Source: Acidobacteriota bacterium
GTDB taxonomy: Bacteria; Acidobacteriota; Terriglobia; Terriglobales; SCQP01
NCBI GenBank assembly: GCA_004299485.1
Contig: SCQP01000014.1
Location: 396,445-460,444 of the forward strand
DNA length: 64,000 nucleotides
Reading direction: 5' to 3'
Below, one piece after another: positions 37,723 through 46,021 of the stretch (positions are counted from its first letter, which is position 1; each line of letters starts with the position of its first letter). Under the pieces are notes generated by a model. The model worked only from the letters and a program-made list of their open reading frames with translations, had not been told where the DNA came from and did not search any database. Position numbers and translations under genes: made by a program.

Positions 37723-38775
37723 CTAGGCTCGAGAGAGGACGACAATCGCCAGGATCAGCACAGCGATGCCGGCGTACATAATGCGCACCGGCTGCTTCCC
37801 GCTCCCCTTCCATTCGCCCGTCCGCAGGCCATGAACGCTGGCGGTGATCACGATGAGCGACATGAAGACCGGCCAGCCGAGAACGGTGCCGAGTGAACCC
37901 AGCTTTCCGGCGCCGATGCCGTAGAGCACCGTGCTGCCAAACCAGAAAATCGCCATCAATCCGGCCAGCCACCAATAGGCGCCGGTCGCCGGCCGGCGAA
38001 AACGATCGCCCGTGTGATTCTTTTTGACCAGATAACCGCAATACAGCCAGCCCGGAATGCCGCCGGCAAGCATCAGCGGCAGCCAGACGGCGTTGGGCGC
38101 CCAGATGGCCGCCGCGCCATGCGACTGGGCGAACTGCTGCAGCGGCTGGCCCTCAGTAAAGCCGATGTTCACCAGCGCCGAACCCACGCCGCTGATCAGG
38201 CAGTAAATGAGACCCTGCACGATCGTGGTGCGCCGCACCGGAGCGGCGACCGCGGCCGCTCCGCTCGCGGATGCCTCCGGGGCAGTCGGCGGCTTCAGCG
38301 CGGCTTCCCGCCTGCGCCCGGCGACGGCGCACACGCCCACGCCGATGAGCACCAGGATGACCCCGCCCAGCACTTGCAAACCCAGCGGCTGCAACAGCTC
38401 GCCCGGATTCTGCCGCAGCAGCGGCACCAGGCTGCCCACCGCCGCCGACAAGCCGAGAATCACCGAAAACGCCAGCGCAATGCCGACGCCTTCGACCGCC
38501 AGGCCGAAAAAGATCTGCGAGATGCCCCAGCCCGCGCCGCACGCGGCGACCGTCCACATGATGGCGGCAGCCCCGGGCGCAGCATAGACGGCGCCGAGAT
38601 TGGGCACCGTCAGCCAGGCCAGCAGCGGCGGAAACAGCACCAGCGCCCACAGCGTATAGATGAGCCAGGTGTTTTCCCACTCCCAGGCGCGGGTAAACTT
38701 CATGGGCAGCGTAAAGCTGCCGTTGGCGATGCCTGCGATAACGAGGATTCCCAAACCAACAAATGCGAAGTTCAT
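37723..38775 (-). CDS. RhaT-like sugar/proton symporter family membrane protein
   Basis: 350 residues from the ATG at 38775 (MNFAFVGLGILVIAG). About ten hydrophobic segments. The N-terminus GIANGSFTLPMKFTRAWEWENTW and a second-half region ASVHGLR resemble the L-rhamnose/H+ symporter family. The gene is divergent from, and 26 bp away from, a ROK kinase, so a sugar is a sensible substrate, though which sugar is unknown. Confidence 0.85.
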   Translation of the reverse strand: MNFAFVGLGILVIAGIANGSFTLPMKFTRAWEWENTWLIYTLWALVLFPPLLAWLTVPNLGAVYAAPGAAAIMWTVAACGAGWGISQIFFGLAVEGVGIALAFSVILGLSAAVGSLVPLLRQNPGELLQPLGLQVLGGVILVLIGVGVCAVAGRRREAALKPPTAPEASASGAAAVAAPVRRTTIVQGLIYCLISGVGSALVNIGFTEGQPLQQFAQSHGAAAIWAPNAVWLPLMLAGGIPGWLYCGYLVKKNHTGDRFRRPATGAYWWLAGLMAIFWFGSTVLYGIGAGKLGSLGTVLGWPVFMSLIVITASVHGLRTGEWKGSGKQPVRIMYAGIAVLILAIVVLSRA

Positions 38776-38801
38776 AGAGTTCGAGGCAGTATACTCCGAG
38801 A

Positions 38802-39713
38802 GTGTACTTGGGAGTAGATATCGGTGGCACAAAAGTGGCCGCCGGACGGGTGACTGCCGAGGGCCGTATCCTCAGCCGCGTTCGGGTTCCCATGAACGGC
38901 ATCGAGGCCGTCGAAGCCGCCATCGCCCAGGCGCGCGGCAACCGCCGCGTGGCTGCAATCGGCCTCAGCTCGCCCGGACCGCTCGACCCGCGCCGCGGCG
39001 TCATTATCAACCCGCCTAATCTTCCTTACTGGCGTAATTTCCCTCTGGTGCGAACGATCGAGCGCAGGTTCAAATTCCCCACGTACCTCGACAACGACGC
39101 CAACGCCGCTGCGCTCGCCGAGGCCCGCTGGGGCGCTGGCCGCGGCTATGGCGCTGTCTTCTACGCCACCCTCGGCACCGGCATCGGCGCCGGCCTGGTG
39201 CTCGACGGCAAGATCTATCACGGCCGCACCGGCGCCGCGGTCGAAGGCGGACACGTCTCCATCAATCCACGCGGCCCGCGCTGCGGCTGCGGCAAACGCG
39301 GCTGCATTGAAGCCCTGGCCTCCGGACCCGCCTTGGCTCGCCGCGCGCAAGCGGCGGCGCGCCGTCAGCCGCGTCGCGCGGCAAAGTTGCGTCAGCTTGC
39401 CGGCGCCCAACCGATTGCGGCCGAGCACGTCGCTGCCGCCTGGCGTGCCGGCGACCGGCTGGCCACCGAGATACTGGCCGAAACCGCTTCCCTTCTGGCG
39501 CAATGGCTAGGCACGATTGTCGACCTCCTCGAGCCCGAGGTCATTATCTTCGGCGGCGGCATGGGCAAGCTCATGGCCGCCTGGTTTCCGCAGATCCGCG
39601 CGCAACTGCCGCAGTGGACCATCAACTCCCGCGCCCAGCAAATCCCGCTCCGCGCCGCGCGCTATGGTGCCGACGCGGGCATCGCCGGCGCCGCCGCCCT
39701 TTGCTTGTCATGA
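38802..39713 (+). CDS. ROK family sugar kinase (glucokinase-like)
   Basis: 303 residues, GTG start. The ATP motif is LGVDIGGTKVAAG at 3-15. LDNDANAAALAE carries the catalytic Asp, GTGIGAGLVLDGKIYHG follows, and EGGHVSINPRGP precedes the zinc-binding CGCGKRGCIE that marks ROK kinases rather than repressors. There is no N-terminal DNA-binding domain. Most likely phosphorylates glucose or a related hexose. It overlaps a small membrane-peptide gene (ATGA). Confidence 0.93.
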   Translation: MYLGVDIGGTKVAAGRVTAEGRILSRVRVPMNGIEAVEAAIAQARGNRRVAAIGLSSPGPLDPRRGVIINPPNLPYWRNFPLVRTIERRFKFPTYLDNDANAAALAEARWGAGRGYGAVFYATLGTGIGAGLVLDGKIYHGRTGAAVEGGHVSINPRGPRCGCGKRGCIEALASGPALARRAQAAARRQPRRAAKLRQLAGAQPIAAEHVAAAWRAGDRLATEILAETASLLAQWLGTIVDLLEPEVIIFGGGMGKLMAAWFPQIRAQLPQWTINSRAQQIPLRAARYGADAGIAGAAALCLS

Positions 39714-39820
39714 CCGGCCTGTTCCAAGCCGCCCGCGATGGCGCCGCCGCCGTTATCCTCCTCGGCGTGGTCATCGCCGCCGCGCAATGGCTTCTGCGCC
39801 GCCTCTATCACGAGAACTAA
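39710..39820 (+). CDS. 36-residue single-span membrane peptide
   Basis: Short ORF starting at an ATGA overlap with the ROK stop codon. It encodes MTGLFQAARDGAAAVILLGV, then a continuing hydrophobic helix and a basic end (WLLRRLYHEN). One transmembrane segment, no known family. The coupling to the kinase gene and clean composition argue that it is translated. Its last 4 bp overlap the convergent M14 gene. Confidence 0.5.
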   Translation: MTGLFQAARDGAAAVILLGVVIAAAQWLLRRLYHEN

Positions 39821-42800
39821 TTCCCGCTGTTCCCTGCCCCCTGACCCCTGGCCCCTGACCCCTTTGTCCCCGTGCTCAGGTGGTCCCAATTCAAGAGGGT
39901 ATTCAGCACCAGTGAATACGCGCCGCGCGTCTCGCCGCGATAAATAGGATTGTTCGAGAACAACACCACATGGCCCTGTTCCACCGGTACGTCAATCACC
40001 GCAGCGTGATCGGCGATGGAGTTAGCGCCCTGCACAAGGCCGGAGATCAGCAAATGCCGCGCGTCGGCGTAGCGCACAACTACCCTCGGGCGGAACTGCG
40101 GCGGAATCACGTTCGGGTTGTTGCGCTCGGCGCCCTCGGACAGGGGCGCCGCTTGCCAGGGCTGCACGCTCGGCTCGATGGGCGGCGTCTGGTTGACGCG
40201 GCCAACGACAAAGTCGTGACCTTCCGGGCCGCCGCGCCCGGTGGCGCGGTTGCCGATACCGGCGCCGAGGCGGCGGAAGCCTCCACGGCCGCCGCTCACG
40301 TCGCTGACGCCGAAAGCGGGGCATTGATAGCAGTAGAGGGCGAGGTTCTTGCCGTAGCCGTAAACAATGGGGCTGGTGGGATCGGTAACGACGCTATCCA
40401 CCAGCGTCCCGATAATGCGCTCATCGGGAGGGCTACTCACGGAGACGCCGCGCGTGAAGCCCAGGGCCGCGGCAAGATTCGCCGTATCCATCACGGTCAC
40501 CAACACCCCGCCCTGGCGGGTGAATTTCTGCAGATTCGCAACTCCCGCCCAGCCCAGTTCGGGCCGCGTGTCCGAGGTGTGATCCAGAATCCCGAGCGCC
40601 GGCGTTTCGGCCGTGTGCTCCCAGGGCAGCGGATTTCCCCAGTCGGTGGGCGTTCCGTTGACGATGCTGTCGAGGCTCCCGCCACGCCCAATCGGCGGAA
40701 ACAGGATGACGTCGTATTGCGCGCGTAGATCAGGCGTGCGCGCGACGGTCTGGGTCGAGATGTAACCGTAGGGAATGTGCATGCGGTCAAGAGCTTCGCG
40801 CCACCACCCCTCGGTTTGCGTCGCAATCCAACTGTGCAGGATGGCTACGCGGGCCGCGCGCGCCGGATGCATGGCGATGTCGGGCGCCGAAGCCAGGCTG
40901 TAGGCAGTAATGTGGAGTCCCTTGACGGCGCTGTCCAGTGCGCCCGCATCGACGCCCTGAATGACGAAACTGCCGCGAGCAAAGTCGTGCCCGGCGGCGC
41001 CGAAGGCGGCGTCGGCAACCTGCATATTGGCATTGGGCAACCGGTAGCGGAGCTGCGCGAGCGAGGTTTCGGCCTTGTCGTTGATGGCAAACACCGGGCC
41101 GGCGCCTGCAACCGCGCCGCCCAGCGGCAGCGTGGTCACGGCCGTCATGGGCACGCTCAAGACGCTCTTGTCCGTGATGCGGGCAACGCTGGTATTGAAA
41201 TTTTGCCCGAACGTCCAGCCCGTGTCGTCATAGGGCGTGCGTTGCGGATCCTTGGGCGCCCAGTACTGCACGTCGAGCAGCGTGTCGGCAATGCGGGAAT
41301 AGGGCTGATCCATGCGCAGGATGTAGCTGCCCGCGGGAAAGTCCTGACCGTTGGCCGTAAACGCCTGATCGGCGCGGTTGATCTCAACGTGCTGCAACTG
41401 CATGACGCGCAGCAATTCGTACTGAAGCTGCGGCCGCGCATCGGCGGCGGAGAGCACGTAGGCGGCCGGGCCTTCTTTTTCCGGCTTCTCTACCGCGTCC
41501 TTGGACTTGAGATAGAAATCGCGCAGGAAGCGGTCGCGGTTCTCCGCGAAAAAGTGCAGCGAGGTCAGCAGGCCGGTTTCCTCGTAATTGTTGTTGTCGC
41601 GCTGCGACCAGAGCACGCGCGGCAGCGGAGGATTCTGCCGAAACCAGGTGCGGCTGTATTCGCTCTTGCTCAGGGTGCGCATCTCGGTGTCGGCGCCGCC
41701 GTTGCCGAAAGTTTCGTAGAGCCGGCTGATGCCGTTATGCATGGCAGCGAGGAACATTAAATAGCCCGGCGACCAGGTGTCGAAATCACCGTGCGTGAAC
41801 ACGCCCGGCATGCCGAACTTGGTCATCGCCTGGACGTTGTTCCAGGCAATGATTTCCCACTCGTTAGCGAGAATGGGATCGATCCAGGAGTTGAATGGCC
41901 CGTCGCCGGCGGTGTTGTCGTAAAGGTACGGCACCGACTCGTGCAGATCGTGCAAAACCTGGGCATGCCAGCTCACCAGCGTATTGAGAATGTTGCGGCT
42001 GAGCGGCAGCGTGAGCGCCATGGCGTCGCGGTTGTTGTCGTGCGCGACGTAGTGACCCCAGTAGAGCAGGCGCGGATAGTTCTCGCCCAGATGGTCGCGA
42101 TGCCATTTATAGAGATCGGCCATGCGGTCGCGGCCATCGACTTCGACGATGGGGGTGATCAACGTGATTTCGTGATTGCGGATGTACTGAATGTAGGGGC
42201 TGTCGTCCACCGCGAGTCGGTAGGCGAGCTCCATGAGGGCGGTGGGGGCGCCGGTCTCGCTGGAATGAATGGTTCCGGTGATGTAGTAAACCGGTACGGC
42301 TTCCGATGCGATTTTCTCGGCCTCGGTGTCGTCGAGATGGATCGAGCGTGGGTCGGCAAGCTGCGCCAGGAGATGATTGTTCTCCTCCAGCTTGGCGAAG
42401 TTGCGCTCGCTGGTGACGGCGACGGCGATCTGCTCGCGCCCTTCGACCGAATGCCCAATCACATAGACGCGCACGCGCGGCGTCGCCTTGGCGAGCATGC
42501 GGAAATAGCGGTAAACGAGCGTCGAGTGCGGCAGAATGTTGGGCGCGCCCGCGATGTCGCCCAGCACCGCCTCCGGCGTAGGCACCGTCTTCGAGGCCGG
42601 TAGATAATCCACCAGCGGCGAGTCAAAGTACGGCTCCGTGGTGTCCTTGCGGATCTTCGCTGTGTACGCCTGATCGACCGCCTGCCCCGCCGCCGGACCC
42701 ACCCCCGGCGGAATCGAAGCCTTCGGCGCAAACTGCTGCGCCCCCAGCGTCCCCGCCAGCGCCACGGTCAACAAACAAATGACAGTTTGAGAATGTCGCA

Positions 42801-42837
42801 CAAGTGCCCCCGAAGACTGCCGGGCCACTGTATGCAA
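39817..42837 (-). CDS. M14 family zinc carboxypeptidase-like protein
   Basis: Exported metallopeptidase-like protein of up to 1,006 residues. The N-terminal region has a signal peptide (VICLLTVALAGTLGAQ). The M14 zinc site is HSSETG (HxxE) in YYITGTIHSSETGAPTALME, and HxDxR-like features follow. The large C-terminal half has Gly-rich and beta segments often seen in the long acidobacterial/Bacteroidetes M14 proteins. A GTG at 42801 with GGGGG upstream gives a neater signal peptide than the ATG at 42837. The C-terminal tail (TKGSGARGQGAG) is encoded by a CCCTGACC-type short repeat and is probably not original. Confidence 0.88.
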   Translation of the reverse strand: MHTVARQSSGALVRHSQTVICLLTVALAGTLGAQQFAPKASIPPGVGPAAGQAVDQAYTAKIRKDTTEPYFDSPLVDYLPASKTVPTPEAVLGDIAGAPNILPHSTLVYRYFRMLAKATPRVRVYVIGHSVEGREQIAVAVTSERNFAKLEENNHLLAQLADPRSIHLDDTEAEKIASEAVPVYYITGTIHSSETGAPTALMELAYRLAVDDSPYIQYIRNHEITLITPIVEVDGRDRMADLYKWHRDHLGENYPRLLYWGHYVAHDNNRDAMALTLPLSRNILNTLVSWHAQVLHDLHESVPYLYDNTAGDGPFNSWIDPILANEWEIIAWNNVQAMTKFGMPGVFTHGDFDTWSPGYLMFLAAMHNGISRLYETFGNGGADTEMRTLSKSEYSRTWFRQNPPLPRVLWSQRDNNNYEETGLLTSLHFFAENRDRFLRDFYLKSKDAVEKPEKEGPAAYVLSAADARPQLQYELLRVMQLQHVEINRADQAFTANGQDFPAGSYILRMDQPYSRIADTLLDVQYWAPKDPQRTPYDDTGWTFGQNFNTSVARITDKSVLSVPMTAVTTLPLGGAVAGAGPVFAINDKAETSLAQLRYRLPNANMQVADAAFGAAGHDFARGSFVIQGVDAGALDSAVKGLHITAYSLASAPDIAMHPARAARVAILHSWIATQTEGWWREALDRMHIPYGYISTQTVARTPDLRAQYDVILFPPIGRGGSLDSIVNGTPTDWGNPLPWEHTAETPALGILDHTSDTRPELGWAGVANLQKFTRQGGVLVTVMDTANLAAALGFTRGVSVSSPPDERIIGTLVDSVVTDPTSPIVYGYGKNLALYCYQCPAFGVSDVSGGRGGFRRLGAGIGNRATGRGGPEGHDFVVGRVNQTPPIEPSVQPWQAAPLSEGAERNNPNVIPPQFRPRVVVRYADARHLLISGLVQGANSIADHAAVIDVPVEQGHVVLFSNNPIYRGETRGAYSLVLNTLLNWDHLSTGTKGSGARGQGAGNSGN
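39831..39862. repeat. CCCTGACC/CCCTGGCC short repeats in the M14 gene 3' end
   Basis: Units CCCCTGACCCCTGGCCCCTG and so on cover the last codons of the M14 gene and encode its Gly/Arg/Gln-rich tail. A related CTGGCCCCCGGCCCCTGG run occurs near 18848 between DinB and secA. It is the third coding sequence here invaded by short-period repeats. Confidence 0.7.
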
Positions 42838-43719
42838 TCGGTCGGGGTTATGTCAAGCGCGCCGCGGCGATGTTGACCGATTTAGAATTTCTGTGGAGCG
42901 ATCCTCGTGTTCCAAAAGCTCACACTTGAGTGTCGCAGCCCGGTTCGTTCAACAAGCTGTCTGCGCAAGCCCAGTTACGCTGTCGGCTTCGCGGTCCTGA
43001 TAGCAGTCTGCGGCTTTCCGCAGCACCGCTCGCCGGCGACGCGAACGGTCGAGCTAGCCGTTATCGTTCTCCCGAGCACGTACGGCTCAGGAAACAGCGA
43101 GCATTATTGCCCGAGGAGGATTTCCGCCCTCGTACCGGCAGATTTAACCAACCGGCACGCCGCCTTCGGAGCTGCAGGCAGGCTCTGGCTCGGTCTTAAG
43201 GGTTGGGCTGGATCGGCCAGCGAGGGTGCCGATGGCTCAACTTCGGTGCTGCTTCACCCCGCTACCCCGCAAGCTCCCACGGGCAGCGCTCGCGCACCCG
43301 CCGGCCCAACTATTTCATATTCCGATTCCGGCGGGTGCGCCGGTTGCGCAATGCACGATTGTGCCGTGTTTTTCGGTACGCGCCCGCTCGACGGCAGCCC
43401 CATCTCTATCCCGCACGGCCTGAAGACTCGCCGGCTTTCATCTCATCTGGTGGAGTTCTCTCTGCCCGGACGCGATGGCATCTCAGTCTCCGGCGTCGCT
43501 TTCTGCGGGGCCCGCCCGATTACTATTTCTCCGAAGCCCAGTTTGCTTTTCGGCCGTCGGAACTCGCACAGAAGGAAATTGCGTTCCTGAAGTCTGTGTA
43601 CATTCACAGTCTCTCCAGCCCGGATCGATCTACCCTCCGGTGACGGTGAATTCGCTACCCAGAAAACCGGGCTTTTCGATTTGCTTGTGGCTGGCGTGAC
43701 GGCGGAAGCGGTCAGGCGG
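42838..43719. other. 881-bp region without a recognisable gene
   Basis: Open frames exist in all three plus-strand phases (for example 42907-43590), but none has a clear ribosome-binding site, domain or plausible composition. They are rich in Arg, Ser and Pro and interrupt each other. Base composition looks less GC-biased than the flanking genes. It may be a decayed gene or a transferred fragment. The tRNA-Lys gene follows. Confidence 0.4.
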
Positions 43720-43794
43720 TGGTGAGACGGCTGGGACTCGAACCCAGAACCCTTGCCTTAAAAGGGCAATGCTCTACCATTGAGCTACCGTCCC
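43720..43794 (-). tRNA. tRNA-Lys (anticodon TTT)
   Basis: A full cloverleaf folds on the minus strand. The 7-bp acceptor is GGGACGG/CCGTCTC with one G-U. The D-arm is GCTC/GAGC, the anticodon stem TTGCC/GGCAA closes loop CTTTTAA, and the T-arm is CTGGG TTCGAGT CCCAG. Discriminator A is followed by an encoded CCA (43720-43722). Confidence 0.96.
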
Positions 43795-43919
43795 CCGCTC
43801 TTCATTTTGCCACGGTCGCGCGCGCTGGCCCGGCCTAAATCCGCCTTAGCCGGGATGCCGTGTGTACCGCCGGACTGGCGTCGCCCTCCGCCGCGTGGCC
43901 GCTGTGGCACACTGAGAGC

Positions 43920-44009
43920 ATGACAGGCCTGTTGGAGCTTGCCGGGGCGGTGGTCGCCTACTTCGTCGTAATGCGCTGGCTGCTGCCGCGGCTGGGCGTG
44001 CCGACCTGA
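43920..44009 (+). CDS. Very small membrane protein; possible selenoprotein with in-frame UGA
   Basis: The ORF encodes 29 residues: MTGLLELAGAVVAYFVVMRW and then LLPRLGVPT, i.e. one transmembrane helix followed by a short basic tail, then TGA at 44007. In the same frame the next codons read MSSACS and the frame stays open to TAG at 44106-44108, which would give a 62-residue protein with Sec at position 30. A UxxxxC pair and a hairpin 16 nt past the UGA fit bacterial selenocysteine coding. No selA/B/C/D genes are in the window, and the ribosome-binding site is weak. It could equally be a simple 29-residue peptide or chance. Confidence 0.4.
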   Translation: MTGLLELAGAVVAYFVVMRWLLPRLGVPT

Positions 44010-44025
44010 ATGTCGTCCGCTTGTA

Positions 44026-44042
44026 GCGCCGCGGGGCGGCGC
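44026..44042 (+). promoter_or_regulatory. SECIS-like hairpin after the UGA at 44007
   Basis: A 7-bp perfect stem (GCGCCGC/GCGGCGC) closes a GGG loop, 17 nt in total, beginning 16 nt after the UGA. Size and distance are like the minimal bacterial SECIS of fdhF, and a G-containing loop is also expected. It lacks a T-run on either strand, so it is not a terminator. Function is inference. Confidence 0.35.
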
Positions 44043-44113
44043 CAAAACGTGCATCCGAACGAAGGATCTGAACTCACCGGCTCCCGGGCGCGTTCGGAAA
44101 AACCTTAGCGGAA

Positions 44114-45409
44114 TCAGAGCAGGCTGGAGAGTCCGCACCACACGCCAATCGCGCTGGTCAGCGTGCAGACAATCACGGCGGTGTGCAGTTGCACCCCGCG
44201 CAGGCGGTGCGGCGCAGGCAGCACGCGCGCCGCCAGATAGACGAGCAGCCCGAGCACCAGCGGCAGCAGCAGCGCGTTCATGACTTCCACCGCGACGTTG
44301 AGCGCCACCAGATCCGTCACGCGCGCCACTAGCGCCGCCGCACCCACCACCGCCAGCGCATACACCCCATAGAACCAGGGCGCCTGCCGCGGCGTATGCT
44401 CCAGCGAGCGTTTGTACCCCGTCATTTCGCCCAGACCCCAGGCGGCCGCGAGCGCGGTCACCAGCAGCGCCACCAGCGCCGCGCCGCTGATGCCGGCGGC
44501 GAACACAATGCGGCCCCAGCGCGGTCCAAGCTGCGGCACGAGAATCTGCGCCATGCCGCGCATCGTGCCGAGCGCCGCCGCTGCGCGGGGCGAGCTCGCG
44601 CTCAGCGCCGCCGTCATCAGCACTGCGGCCATGATCACCTGCGTCACCACCGCCCCGATGGCGGTATCCCAGCGCGCCGCGCGCAAATGCTCCGGCTTCA
44701 GGCCCTTATCCACCACCGCCGATTGCTGGAAAAAAATCATCCACGGCATGATCACCGCTCCAATATTCGCCGCCACCAGATAGCGGAAGTCCATACTGTG
44801 CCACGCGCCCGCCATGGCCCGGATCGCCTCGGCGCCAGGGCGCGCGCTGGTCGCTGTCCAGACAAAAACCAGCTCGAACAGGCCCAGTCCCAGCACCACG
44901 CGCTCCACATGGCGGTAGGATCCCGCCCAGACCACCGCCAGCAGGAACAGCACCGCCAGCGACAGGCTCACCGCGCGGGGCACGCCCAACAGCTCGCCGA
45001 CTCCGGCGATCCCCGAAAACTCGGTGACCATCGCGCCCAGTACCGCGATGGTCAGTCCACTCACCGATACCCAGCCCCATTTTCTTCCGCAGTAAGTACA
45101 GATCAGCTCCCCATGGCCGCAGCCGGTGGTAAGCCCGAGCCGCACGGTCAACTCCTGAACGATGTACAGCACCGGGATCAGGAGTATCTGCAGCGGCAGC
45201 AGCGCGTAGCCCCAGCGCACTCCGCTTTGCGCAGCGGTGACGATGCTGCCCACGTCCGTGTCGGCCATCATAGCCATCAGGCCCGGGCCCAACACCCAGG
45301 CAAACCGCAGCCAAGCCTTGGAGCCGCGTGCAGGCGCTCGTACGGTTGTTTGCGACAAAGTCGCATCTTCTACGAAATCAAAAGAGCGACTGGGTCGCAT
45401 AGTCAACAT
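44114..45409 (-). CDS. Nramp-like divalent metal transporter with altered binding motifs
   Basis: About 431 residues and eleven or so hydrophobic segments in the Nramp pattern (WVLGPGLMAMMADTDVGS near 38-55; NIGAVIMPWMIFFQQSAVVDKG; later GEMTGYKRSLE). In typical Nramp proteins TM1 reads DPGN and TM6 reads MPH. Here they read DVGS and MPW: the Asp and Met are kept, the Asn is Ser and the His is Trp. So ion choice or coupling may differ from Mn/Fe Nramps, as in Nramp-related Mg transporters. The start may be ATG 45409 or 45400. Confidence 0.85.
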   Translation of the reverse strand: MLTMRPSRSFDFVEDATLSQTTVRAPARGSKAWLRFAWVLGPGLMAMMADTDVGSIVTAAQSGVRWGYALLPLQILLIPVLYIVQELTVRLGLTTGCGHGELICTYCGRKWGWVSVSGLTIAVLGAMVTEFSGIAGVGELLGVPRAVSLSLAVLFLLAVVWAGSYRHVERVVLGLGLFELVFVWTATSARPGAEAIRAMAGAWHSMDFRYLVAANIGAVIMPWMIFFQQSAVVDKGLKPEHLRAARWDTAIGAVVTQVIMAAVLMTAALSASSPRAAAALGTMRGMAQILVPQLGPRWGRIVFAAGISGAALVALLVTALAAAWGLGEMTGYKRSLEHTPRQAPWFYGVYALAVVGAAALVARVTDLVALNVAVEVMNALLLPLVLGLLVYLAARVLPAPHRLRGVQLHTAVIVCTLTSAIGVWCGLSSLL

Positions 45410-45482
45410 TGGAAACTAAGAAGCCCTCTGCCGTCAAGCCTCACGTGGGTGGCGTTCCGCAGCCACGCCAAGCCCCAGCCCA

Positions 45483-45872
45483 TCAGCCGTGGGCGGCTTC
45501 GTCCATGATCTGGATGATCGCGGCTTCGACTTCCTGGGCGACGGCCTGCAGCCCCGGGGTGTGGAACATTTCGATCATCGCGGTCGGGCGCATGGTGGCC
45601 AGCGTGACGCCGCCCGAGGGGTCGGGATAAACGGAGACGCGGCAGGGCAGGGCGGTGGAGATTTGCGGATTTACATCGAGCACGTTCTTCGCCTGCTGCG
45701 GGTTGCAAACCTCGTAGATCATGCATTCGCTGGCGAAGTCAACGCCCTTTTCCTGCATCTTCGCCTTGAGGTCGTGGACAGCCATCACGCCGAACTTATT
45801 TCTCTGGGCGGCGGCCTCGAGGTCGCGGCCGATCTGGGCGATGGGTTTGGTTGATTTGACTTGGTACAGCAT
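45483..45872 (-). CDS. DUF302 family protein
   Basis: 129 residues from the ATG at 45872 (GAGG 5 nt upstream). The sequence matches the DUF302 family: FGVMAVHDLKAKMQEKGVDF, YEVCNPQQAKNVLDVNP and ALPCRVSVYPDPSGGVTLAT. The family forms a small alpha/beta fold of unknown biochemical function, often near thiol or metal genes. Two Cys residues are in the positions common in the family. It lies between the Nramp-like gene and the ArsR-type regulator, all on the minus strand. Confidence 0.9.
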   Translation of the reverse strand: MLYQVKSTKPIAQIGRDLEAAAQRNKFGVMAVHDLKAKMQEKGVDFASECMIYEVCNPQQAKNVLDVNPQISTALPCRVSVYPDPSGGVTLATMRPTAMIEMFHTPGLQAVAQEVEAAIIQIMDEAAHG

Positions 45873-45900
45873 AGGAACCTCTTTTCTGTAGGATAGCGGC

Positions 45901-46021
45901 CGTAGGAGCAGGTTTAGCACCGCTGTAGCCCGACCAAGCGCCCCTCATGCGGCTTTTCACCAAGAAAAGCCGCACGCATCCGGTCAGCGTAGGAAACACC
46001 AACGCTAAAACTGCTCCTACG
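45901..46021. repeat. 121-bp palindromic element, copy B
   Basis: Near-perfect 18-bp terminal inverted repeats (45901-45918 and 46004-46021, CGTAGGAGCAG then GTTTAGC/TTTTAGC) enclose a core. The core holds TAGCCCG (45926), a 10-bp hairpin GCGGCTTTTC/GAAAAGCCGC (45949-45973), AAGCCGCACGCA (45967) and ACACCAA (45996). The same core blocks occur in the same order in the element inside hicA, although the terminal arms differ. It provides the stop codon of the ArsR-type gene. No target duplication is evident. Confidence 0.75.

Noticed and set aside
42907..43590. 227-residue ORF in the gene-free region
   Set aside because: No ribosome-binding site, no domain, competing frames of similar length and Ser/Arg/Pro-rich composition; not called as a gene.
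44026..44042. Hairpin read as a rho-independent terminator
   Set aside because: No T-run follows on either strand.
43785..44141. 118-residue minus-strand ORF opposite the small ORF at 43920
   Set aside because: Composition is Arg/Gln/His-rich without motif; it overlaps the tRNA-Lys gene and reads as an antisense shadow.
45901..46021. Palindromic element as an integron attC site
   Set aside because: Inverted-repeat ends do not match the GTTRRRY/RYYYAAC core sites and no integrase is nearby.
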